6,127 bases of DNA, from contig DAOWMR010000182.1 of assembly GCA_030642995.1 (NCBI GenBank), forward strand, positions 1 through 6,127, read 5' to 3'. The notes beneath the pieces are model-generated. The model saw only the letters and a list, made by a program, of their open reading frames with translations, did no database searches and was not told the origin of the DNA. The DNA comes from Spirochaetales bacterium. Lineage in GTDB: Bacteria > Spirochaetota > Spirochaetia > DSM-27196 > SLST01. Positions 1 to 5,887 of the stretch are shown one piece after another (within the stretch, counting starts at the first letter, position 1; the number at the start of each line of letters is the position of its first letter). The position numbers and the translations under genes are program-made.

Positions 1-110
1 CGACGAAGAGCCTGTGGTCCGGATCCACGATCATCCGCGGTTCCACGTAGCAACCGGCCCACGCCGCCTGTAACCCGGGAATGGCGGCGGCGCAACTCGG
101 CCGACGGGGG
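1..110. other. Window edge downstream of the serpin; no gene settled
   Basis: Two partial readings compete here. On the plus strand, a frame open from the edge ends at TAA 71-73 with a tail reading VVRIHDHPRFHVATGPRRL, which would make a gene converging on the serpin. On the minus strand, a frame stays open to the edge and contains ATG at 34-32, reading MIVDPDHRLFV, with no clear ribosome binding site. Neither is long enough to recognise. A GC-rich inverted repeat (CGCCGCC 62-68 with GGCGGCG 83-89, loop of 14) lies just downstream of the serpin stop but has no T-run on either strand. Confidence 0.3.
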
Positions 111-1802
111 TCACTCTCCCTGCTGTTCGGGGTCTTCGACCCTCCCCATGAAGAGGATAGTCCCCGTTGGGATGTCGCGAATCATGAATATGAAAGGATG
201 GTCTGCCCGGAATGCCGCGGGCGACGGCTCCGCGGAGGCCTTGTTGTGAACCAGGATGCCGATTCCATCAACCGCGAAGTTGTGGTGATTCTCCACGGCG
301 AGGTTGTAGACCTCCGAACTCCTTTCCTGACTTGTCAAACCAGTCACGGCTGCACCGTTCCCGTTCTTTGTCATGAGCTGGTCATCGACTCTGAGATCCC
401 GGGCCGATACCCAGCGGCCGTTCTGTCCTGTCCGTCGCTCGGTCAGGGGAACATCAAGGGGTTCCGGCCGGGTATCCAAGGCCTCCCCGCGCAGAACGTA
501 GAACGGGTGGTTGCCGGTGGCCTCGATCTGCACGCCTCCGGCCTGAATGCGTATCATGTCGCCCTGATAGGCGATAGATTGCAGGGCCCGGACCGGCGTC
601 GGAACCCATTCGCCAGTTGACCAATCGAATGAGACCACCCACGTCCCGGCCGAAATCTCCTCAATTGGCCGCAGCCCGTCAGTGGTGAGCACCGGGGTTC
701 CCGCGGGGAAGCAACCACCGCCCACTGTTACCGCGGCTGCCTCGGTACCCTCCTCGTTGACCTCAATGAATGCCTTCTGGAGAGCAAAGCCGAGGAAGAG
801 CCAATTCGGGATCCCGTCGATGCCCGAAAGGTCCGCAACCTCACCATCGAACACATCGGTGACCCCCATGGATTGCAGAGGTTGCTTGAGGTCAAAGTCG
901 GAACGCATCGTGAACTTCGGAAAGTAGACGTGGACGAGACGATCCCAGAGATCCGACGTCCACTCTTCCAGACTCGCCGCGGTCAACACTGCCTCGACGG
1001 CGGCAAGGTCGTGCTCACCGGCCGGCAGCAGGACCTCCATTGAGAGTTCCTTGCCGACGTACGGCATGTGGAGGACTTGCAAGAGATCGTCTTCGCGGTA
1101 CCAGAACCATTGCTCCTGTTGCATGAGTTGGACTTCGGTCGTTTGACCGTCGGAGCCGTAGAACGGCGCAGGCCTGGTGGCGGACGGTTTGAACTGAGCG
1201 TTCCAGTTGCCCTTGAAATAGATGGCATTTGCCAGGACAAGAACCGTCATGGGATGCGGGGGATCGCGCAGCACATCCGTAATCCGGTTGTTGGTTTTCT
1301 CAGCCGCCCACGCGTTGATGGCGTCTCGCACCCCGGCGGCGTCGTTCTGATAGTCAACACCGGTGATCTCCGCACCGTATTCCTCTACGAGTTCAACGTA
1401 TTCGGGAAGCAATGGATACCGATTCTGCGACCAGAGTGCAGTCCCAATGCCCAGTTCCACCTGGCCATCCGCTCCTCTGCCCGCCAAGTCGGACTGCAGC
1501 TGTGCGAGGGAGGCATGGAATCCATCGTCCTCGGGGGAGATACCGAGAACCGGGCGGATCTGGTCGGCGGTCTCCCCGCGAGCACCGCCATACAACATGG
1601 CGAGAGCGGAGTAAACGCTGTACGGCGAAAAAACGAAGCTGTCGTACTGTGCGGCGAATCTATGATAGAGATCAACGGCCAACTCGGTGTTGCCCTGGAT
1701 GATCGGGCTTCGAGTCAGCGGGTCCTGGGCGAAGACCGCTGTCGGCAGCAGAACCACTGGCACCAAGAGCACGATCACAGCCGACAGAAAATGGCGTCTC
1801 AT
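111..1802 (-). CDS. Secreted serpin with a Hint (intein-like) domain inserted in its reactive-centre loop
   Basis: This 563-residue protein is a serpin, a family of suicide serine/cysteine protease inhibitors. Residues 1-25 look like a Sec signal peptide (MRRH, hydrophobic core, cleavage after VFA before QDP), so it acts outside the cytoplasm. Serpin landmarks are FSPYSVYSALAMLYGGARGET (57-77), the shutter strand NAIYFKGNW (192-200), the hinge EEGTEAAAVT (350-359) and the C-terminal signature FRADHPFIFMI (531-541) followed by FMGRVEDP. Between hinge and signature, residues 364-520 form a complete Hint domain. Without it and the signal peptide the serpin is about 380 residues, the normal family size. 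The small hinge residues (AAA) suggest an inhibitory serpin. I chose the ATG at 1802 because it has a GAAGGAG site eight bases upstream and begins the signal peptide; an upstream in-frame ATG at 1931 overlaps the preceding gene and adds nothing serpin-like. The target protease is unknown. Confidence 0.95.
   Translation of the reverse strand: MRRHFLSAVIVLLVPVVLLPTAVFAQDPLTRSPIIQGNTELAVDLYHRFAAQYDSFVFSPYSVYSALAMLYGGARGETADQIRPVLGISPEDDGFHASLAQLQSDLAGRGADGQVELGIGTALWSQNRYPLLPEYVELVEEYGAEITGVDYQNDAAGVRDAINAWAAEKTNNRITDVLRDPPHPMTVLVLANAIYFKGNWNAQFKPSATRPAPFYGSDGQTTEVQLMQQEQWFWYREDDLLQVLHMPYVGKELSMEVLLPAGEHDLAAVEAVLTAASLEEWTSDLWDRLVHVYFPKFTMRSDFDLKQPLQSMGVTDVFDGEVADLSGIDGIPNWLFLGFALQKAFIEVNEEGTEAAAVTVGGGCFPAGTPVLTTDGLRPIEEISAGTWVVSFDWSTGEWVPTPVRALQSIAYQGDMIRIQAGGVQIEATGNHPFYVLRGEALDTRPEPLDVPLTERRTGQNGRWVSARDLRVDDQLMTKNGNGAAVTGLTSQERSSEVYNLAVENHHNFAVDGIGILVHNKASAEPSPAAFRADHPFIFMIRDIPTGTILFMGRVEDPEQQGE
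210..755 (-). other. Serpin reactive-centre loop split by the Hint insertion
   Basis: By alignment from memory to human alpha-1-antitrypsin, Glu350 is P17 and Gly363 is P4 on the N-terminal side. On the C-terminal side, Phe531 is P8' and Lys521 is P3. The two sides meet without gap or overlap if residues 364-520 are removed. The rejoined loop would read VTVGGG-KASAEPSPAAF, with the scissile bond near Ser523-Ala524, within a residue or two. Confidence 0.7.
243..713 (-). other. Hint/intein-like domain inside the serpin (residues 364-520)
   Basis: The segment begins with a block-A motif, CFPAGTPVLTTDG, with the nucleophilic Cys364. It has a block-B motif TGNHPFYV with Thr429 and His432, and ends with VYNLAVENHHNFAVDGIG (498-515) and ILVHN, giving the penultimate His519 and terminal Asn520. 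These are the residues needed for an N-S acyl shift and Asn cyclisation. At 157 residues it is a minimal domain with no room for a homing endonuclease. The next residue is Lys521, so the Cys/Ser/Thr needed at +1 for classical splicing is absent. The style is closest to bacterial intein-like domains and the Hint domains preceding polymorphic toxins. A GGG linker precedes it. Whether it splices, cleaves or is inert cannot be read from sequence; the intact catalytic residues argue for activity. Confidence 0.9.
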
Positions 1803-1810
1803 ATGCGGAT

Positions 1811-1817
1811 CTCCTTC
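1811..1817 (-). promoter_or_regulatory. Ribosome binding site of the serpin gene
   Basis: On the minus strand the sequence reads GAAGGAG, eight bases before the ATG at 1802. This strong Shine-Dalgarno match decides the start in favour of the signal-peptide methionine over the upstream in-frame ATG at 1931. Confidence 0.85.
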
Positions 1818-1848
1818 ACCGAAAGGCGCACCCCAGCGGCCTGAGTCA

Positions 1849-1877
1849 ATTCTCGACCCTTGTCTTGGCGTTGTCAA
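1849..1877 (-). promoter_or_regulatory. Candidate sigma70-type promoter of the serpin gene
   Basis: On the minus strand a perfect TTGACA (1877-1872) is followed by a 17-base spacer and GAGAAT (1854-1849), which matches four of six -10 positions. Transcription would start near 1842, leaving a leader of about 40 bases that includes the ribosome binding site. It lies in the 106-base gap after the upstream lipoprotein gene, so the serpin can be expressed independently of that broken gene. Confidence 0.55.
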
Positions 1878-1908
1878 ATCAAGCCGAAGCGCCCAAACGC
1901 GCCTCCCG

Positions 1909-3618
1909 CTAAGGCAACGTGCCAATGACACAGCGGAAGCCGATTGCGTCGGTCCGCAGCCACGGATCCGCGAAACTGCGGTAGAGCACTCTGAGCGGGT
2001 CGTCGCTGCTCGTGAAATCTCCGCCCCGGGTCACCCGATAGGCAGGGTCGTCCGGCGGATAAGGACTCGACATCGGACCAGTGGGATTGTCGTTGTCACC
2101 ATTGGTATTTGCCCACTGGTAGTAGTCGGGATCATAGTAGTCGTGGACCCATTCGGCCACGTTGCCGGCCATCTGATAGATCGCCTTGCCCGCATCCCAG
2201 GCCGTTACGCCGTTGGCGTAACTTTCAACATCGACGCTGTTTCCAATCAGCATGGCAAAGTTGGCGGGATCCGGCGTGATTGAGCTGGGCAGGCCGTTTC
2301 CCCAGGGGAAATCGTAGTTCGGGCCGGCCGAAGGTCCTCGGGCCGCGTACTCCCACTCAGCTTCAGTCGGCAACCGTTTCCCGGCCCACGCGCAGTAGGC
2401 GTCGGCACTGTACCAGGAGACATTGGCGATGGGTCGGTCCTCAAAGCCGGACACCGGCGCATAGGTCCCGTCGGCGTTGTCCACGATGTCCTGGGAAATC
2501 CAGTAGTGGGTCGGATTCCCGTCGCTCAGGAACGCCGCGTACTCCGCGTTCGTGACCTCGAAGGTGTCAATGTAAAACTGGTCAATATGAACGGAACGGA
2601 GCGGTTCCTGATCAGGCCAGGAGGTGGTCCCGGGCGGGCTACCCATATTGAAAGAATCGTCCCCAACCTGGACGACCTCTCCGGCAACCACGGGAGCTTT
2701 GGTCGTGTAGGTGTAGGTTCCGTCGGATATCTCGACCTGGACCCAGTAAGCCCCACGCGCCGCATACACGTGGGACGTCGTCTTGGTGGTGCTGTATGAG
2801 GTCCACGGCGTGCCATCGCCGAAATTCCACCGGACCTGAAGTTCGGCCACGGGGGTGACGTCGTCCCCGCAATCGACGGCCGAAAATTGGAACGCGCTTC
2901 CTGCCGGCAGCCACGCTTGGGAGCGGGAGATTCCGCAGGTCGGGCTTCCCGTATTCAGCGTCATCGCATGCACAATGTTGCTGCCCACTCCGATTCCCCA
3001 GCTGTCGACCACGTAGACCCGGTAGTAGTAGGTGATGTTCGGGGAAAGGGCGGAATCGACAAAGGAGACGGCGTCCCGATCCGGCGTTTCGTGTGCCAGG
3101 GTCGTGGCTTGATCTACGGTCGGGCTTTCGGATCGGTAGAGTCGATACCAGCCGAAATCCAACGCCGGGCTCAGTTCCCACGACAGAGTCATGCCTGTGC
3201 CCGTGACATCCGCCGGATCTTCAAGCGTGACCGGAGACGGAGGGGCGTCGTAGGCCGTGGTGCCGCTGGTTTCATTGGAGGCCGTCGAGTTCCCCGAGGT
3301 ATCGTACACCCAGACTCTATAGAAGTACTCTGTATTGACGCTCAGGTCGGCATCCCGATGGATCGTATCCGCCTGATCGGTCATGGACGCGATCAGGGTG
3401 TCATTGGTGGTGACACCGGAAGCACGGGACCGGTACAGCTCATATTTAGCAAAGTCGATGTCGGTGTTCTGGGTTCATGAAAGCGAGAGCCCGTCGTGCG
3501 AAATGTGATACACAGGGCCGAGAAGCACCGCCGTTGGTGAATCGGGGGATATCGACGGAGAGCAGCCGAAGGCGAATACGCAGATCGCAACTATGAGCAG
3601 GACCTTCACGTTCTTCAT
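1909..3618 (-). pseudogene. Lipoprotein with FN3-FN3-PKD-FGE-like domains, interrupted by an in-frame TGA
   Basis: Reading from ATG at 3618 gives 570 codons including the TAG stop, with one internal TGA at codon 48 (3477-3475). Codons 1-19 form a signal peptide ending in FAFGC, a slightly atypical lipobox, so the product would be a lipid-anchored surface protein. Domains in order are FN3 (about 27-122), a second FN3 (126-220), PKD (227-310, WNFGDGTPW at 264-272) and an FGE-sulfatase/SUMF1-like domain (312-566) with RLPTEAEWEYAARG (415-428), GNVAEWV (485-491), RGGDF (531-535) and GFRCV (560-564). The catalytic cysteine pair of true formylglycine-generating enzymes is missing in the RGGDF region, so sulfatase activation is unlikely and a binding or structural role is more probable. 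Internal starts after the TGA lack a signal peptide and begin mid-domain. The lesion may be a nonsense mutation, sequencing error or readthrough; the rest of the frame is intact, so decay would be recent. Confidence 0.8.
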
Positions 3619-3622
3619 GGGG

Positions 3623-3629
3623 TCACCTC
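3623..3629 (-). promoter_or_regulatory. Ribosome binding site of the interrupted lipoprotein gene
   Basis: On the minus strand GAGGTGA lies four bases before the ATG at 3618. It supports 3618 as the original start, since the next in-frame ATG after the TGA (3384) sits inside an FN3 domain. Confidence 0.7.
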
Positions 3630-4208
3630 TCTTACTTCGTCATGGATGAGAAGCGTTACTGAATATCCCAGTTGTTGATCCATACGATGTCCCAACTGTC
3701 TGCCTCGATGTCCCTTTCTCAAAGCGTAGTGCATAGTGTCGCGGGTTTCGCGTCAGGTGGATTCTTCCGTATTGCCCAAGGCAGTCCTACTCCTCGCCCG
3801 AACCACTGTTCGTCGGCGCCGGAGGGGCCGGCGATTGGCTCGATCCCAGGACACCATCTTCACCATCGGAAGACCGTCGGCTCGCGGGAGTCCAGTCGCC
3901 GGCGGACAGATCAAAGTCAATATCCGTCAGTGTTGGTTGGCCGTCGAACGGCCACAAGACAATCGCCGAGAGCTCGCGGAGGCTGGACTCCGGGCGTGGC
4001 TGCACCCCGTTCCCCTGAGCCGTTGGAGCGTAGCGGGCGTGCAACCACCTGCGTGTATGACCTCCCAATTTGGGTCGTGCTGGAAGTCACGGCATTTGTG
4101 CCGTGCATCCTCTAGCATGACACAATGTTCCGCGATGTCAATGAGCGGCGCCGTGGGTTCTGCCAGATTCTCGGCGAACTATGCGTGTTCCTGCTCACCA
4201 CGAGAAGC

Positions 4209-4237
4209 TTGCGATCCCCGAGAAGCTGCCCTAAGAT
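4209..4237 (+). promoter_or_regulatory. Weak candidate promoter for the P5C dehydrogenase-proC operon
   Basis: TTGCGA (4209-4214), a 17-base spacer and TAAGAT (4232-4237) each match the sigma70 consensus in four of six positions. The predicted start would fall at or next to the AGGAG site, giving an unusually short leader. The real promoter may therefore lie further upstream. Confidence 0.25.
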
Positions 4238-4243
4238 GCTTCC

Positions 4244-4248
4244 AGGAG
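4244..4248 (+). promoter_or_regulatory. Ribosome binding site of the P5C dehydrogenase gene
   Basis: AGGAG stands five bases before the ATG at 4254. It decides the start in favour of the conserved N-terminus rather than the in-frame ATG at 4125. Confidence 0.85.
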
Positions 4249-4253
4249 AGCCT

Positions 4254-5885
4254 ATGTCCAACGTACAGTTTCGCGTTCCCGAACCGTACAACGAACCGAT
4301 CTTGACCTATGCACCAGGAAGCCCTGAGCGCGCGGAAGTCGCCGCCCGCGTCGCCGAGCTTCAGTCACAGGAGATCGAGGTCCCGCTAATTATCGGTGGC
4401 CGGGAGATCCGCACCGGCAATACGGCTGAGATGCGTGCCCCGCACGACCGCAATCTCAAGCTGGGCGTCTACCACAAGGCAGGCCCGGAGGAAGTGGAGG
4501 CCGCCATTCGGTCGGCGATTGAAGCGCAAGCGAAGTGGGCGGCAATGCCGTGTGAGCACCGGGCATCGGTGTTTCTGAAGATGGCGGACCTGCTCTCGGG
4601 AGCGTGGCGGCAGACCCTGAACGCGGCGACGATGCTCGGACAATCCAAGACGGTCTATCAGAGCGAGATTGATGCGGTGGCGGAGTTGGCCGACTTCTGG
4701 CGGTTCAATGTGCACTTCATGGCGCAGCTGATGGCGGAACAACCGTACTCACCGAAGGGAATGTGGAATCGGGTAGAATACCGCGCGCTCGAAGGCTTCG
4801 TGTTCGCGGTGACGCCGTTCAACTTCACCTCCATCGCCGGGAACCTTCCGACCGCTCCCGCCATTGTGGGCAACGCGGTGGTCTGGAAACCGGCGTCCAG
4901 CGCAGTCTACTCGGCCTATCACCTCATGCAGCTCTTTCGCGAGGCGGGGCTCCCCGATGGTGTGATCAATTTCATTCCGGGGAACGGACGCGACGTTGGT
5001 CCGATCGCGCTGGCAAGCGAGCACCTCGCCGGTATTCACTTCACCGGCTCCACCGCCGTCTTCAAGGGAATGTGGAAAACCGTGGGCGATAGACTCTCAG
5101 GGATGCGGTACTACCCGCGTATCGTCGGAGAGACCGGCGGCAAGGATTTCATCTTTGTGCACGAGTCGGCCGATGTGGATGCGCTGGTCGTCGCTGCCGT
5201 CCGCGGGGCATTTGAGTACCAGGGACAGAAGTGCTCGGCTGCCTCACGCATGTACGTCCCCGAGTCACTGTGGTCCGGTTTCCGCGACAAGCTCGTTGAT
5301 CAGGTGCGCAGCATCCCAATGGGTGATCCAACCGATTTCCGCAACTTTATGGGCGCGGTCATTGACCGCGCCGCGTTCAAAGGCATCAGCTCGTACATCG
5401 ACTATGCGAGAGAGTCCGGTGAGGCGGAGATCATCGTCGGCGGAGGTTGTGACGATTCTCGCGGGTTCTTCATTGAACCCACTGTTATCGTCACCACCAA
5501 TCCGCGGTTCAAGACGATGGAGGAGGAGATCTTCGGCCCGGTTCTCACCATCTACGTGTACGACGACTCGAAGTTTGAGCAGGCGCTCGAACTCTGCGAC
5601 TCAACGTCCGGGTACGCACTCACCGGCGCAATCTGGGCTCGGGATCGTCAGGCGGTCGTGACCATGACCGACCGGCTTCGCAATGCTGCGGGAAATTTCT
5701 ACATTAACGACAAGCCGACGGCTGCAGTCGTTGGCCAACAACCATTTGGCGGGGGTCGTGCATCCGGCACCAACGACAAGGCAGGAAGTGCGATGAACAT
5801 CCTCCGATGGATGACCGCACGGACCATCAAAGAGACGATGGTGCCGCCGCTGGACTGGAAGTATCCGCATATGGATGAGGAGTAA
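4254..5885 (+). CDS. pruA: L-glutamate gamma-semialdehyde (1-pyrroline-5-carboxylate) dehydrogenase
   Basis: This 543-residue cytoplasmic enzyme oxidises glutamate semialdehyde, in equilibrium with pyrroline-5-carboxylate, to glutamate with NAD+. It is the second step of proline breakdown. It is an aldehyde dehydrogenase of the stand-alone mitochondrial (ALDH4A1) type rather than the C-terminal half of bifunctional PutA. Visible motifs are the N-terminal VPEPYNEPILTYAPGSPER (8-26), TPFNFT with the oxyanion Asn190, FTGST (263-267), GETGGKD with Glu293, GQKCSAA with catalytic Cys327, EEIFGPV (424-430) and the C-terminal INDKPTAAVVGQQPFGG (484-500) then RASGTNDKAG (502-511), hallmarks of this subfamily. 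Length matches the family and all catalytic residues are present. The start at 4254 has an AGGAG site and begins the conserved region; the 43 residues possible from ATG 4125 look non-coding. It is followed directly by proC. Confidence 0.96.
   Translation: MSNVQFRVPEPYNEPILTYAPGSPERAEVAARVAELQSQEIEVPLIIGGREIRTGNTAEMRAPHDRNLKLGVYHKAGPEEVEAAIRSAIEAQAKWAAMPCEHRASVFLKMADLLSGAWRQTLNAATMLGQSKTVYQSEIDAVAELADFWRFNVHFMAQLMAEQPYSPKGMWNRVEYRALEGFVFAVTPFNFTSIAGNLPTAPAIVGNAVVWKPASSAVYSAYHLMQLFREAGLPDGVINFIPGNGRDVGPIALASEHLAGIHFTGSTAVFKGMWKTVGDRLSGMRYYPRIVGETGGKDFIFVHESADVDALVVAAVRGAFEYQGQKCSAASRMYVPESLWSGFRDKLVDQVRSIPMGDPTDFRNFMGAVIDRAAFKGISSYIDYARESGEAEIIVGGGCDDSRGFFIEPTVIVTTNPRFKTMEEEIFGPVLTIYVYDDSKFEQALELCDSTSGYALTGAIWARDRQAVVTMTDRLRNAAGNFYINDKPTAAVVGQQPFGGGRASGTNDKAGSAMNILRWMTARTIKETMVPPLDWKYPHMDEE
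5877..5882 (+). promoter_or_regulatory. Ribosome binding site of proC within the end of the dehydrogenase gene
   Basis: GAGGAG forms the last two sense codons (Glu-Glu) of the dehydrogenase and lies five bases before the proC ATG. The overlap implies that translation of proC is coupled to the upstream gene. Confidence 0.8.
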
Positions 5886-5887
5886 GC

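Larger units (their letters stand above)
3619..4253. other. Divergent intergenic region with no convincing gene
   Basis: This 635-base gap separates the minus-strand lipoprotein from the plus-strand P5C dehydrogenase. It should hold the promoters of both. I find no tRNA, CRISPR, insertion sequence or terminator with a T-run. On the minus strand, two overlapping frames look weakly protein-like. One starts at ATG 4118 (HDPNWEVIHAGG). The other ends at TAG 3789-3787 and contains IVLWPFDGQPTLTDIDFDLS. They might be halves of a frameshifted remnant, but neither has a family I recognise. A further 20-codon minus-strand stretch rich in Trp (WDIVWINNWDIQ) ends at TAA 3658-3656. All could be chance. 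Confidence 0.4.

Noticed and set aside
62..89. Rho-independent terminator after the serpin
   Set aside because: The 7-bp GC stem with a 14-base loop has no T-run on either strand.
243..713. Full mobile intein with homing endonuclease
   Set aside because: At 157 residues the domain has no room for an endonuclease, and no LAGLIDADG-like or HNH-like motif is visible.
111..713. Polymorphic toxin with a pre-toxin Hint domain
   Set aside because: The sequence after the Hint is the serpin C-terminus (FRADHPFIFMI then FMGRVEDP), not a toxin, and no immunity gene follows.
1803..1931. Longer serpin start at the in-frame ATG 1931
   Set aside because: It overlaps the upstream lipoprotein stop, has no ribosome binding site, and its 43 extra residues are Arg-rich and would bury the signal peptide internally.
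3475..3477. Genome-wide reading of TGA as Trp, or selenocysteine
   Set aside because: The serpin ends in TGA (113-111) exactly where the family ends, and reading on gives an Arg-rich non-serpin tail. All conserved Trp codons in the window are TGG. The affected FN3 position is a structural Trp, not a redox Cys.
81..3480. Long plus-strand open frames, for example 81-620, 1068-1844, 1687-2283 and 2887-3480
   Set aside because: They are antisense to the serpin and lipoprotein genes, are Arg/Gly-rich, and show no recognisable domains. They are by-products of GC-rich coding sequence.
3817..3833. Terminator hairpin in the divergent gap
   Set aside because: CGCCGG and CCGGCG form a 6-bp stem, but no T-run follows on either strand.
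4125..4253. Longer P5C dehydrogenase start at ATG 4125
   Set aside because: No ribosome binding site is seen there and the extra residues are unlike the family. ATG 4254 has AGGAG and begins the conserved N-terminus.
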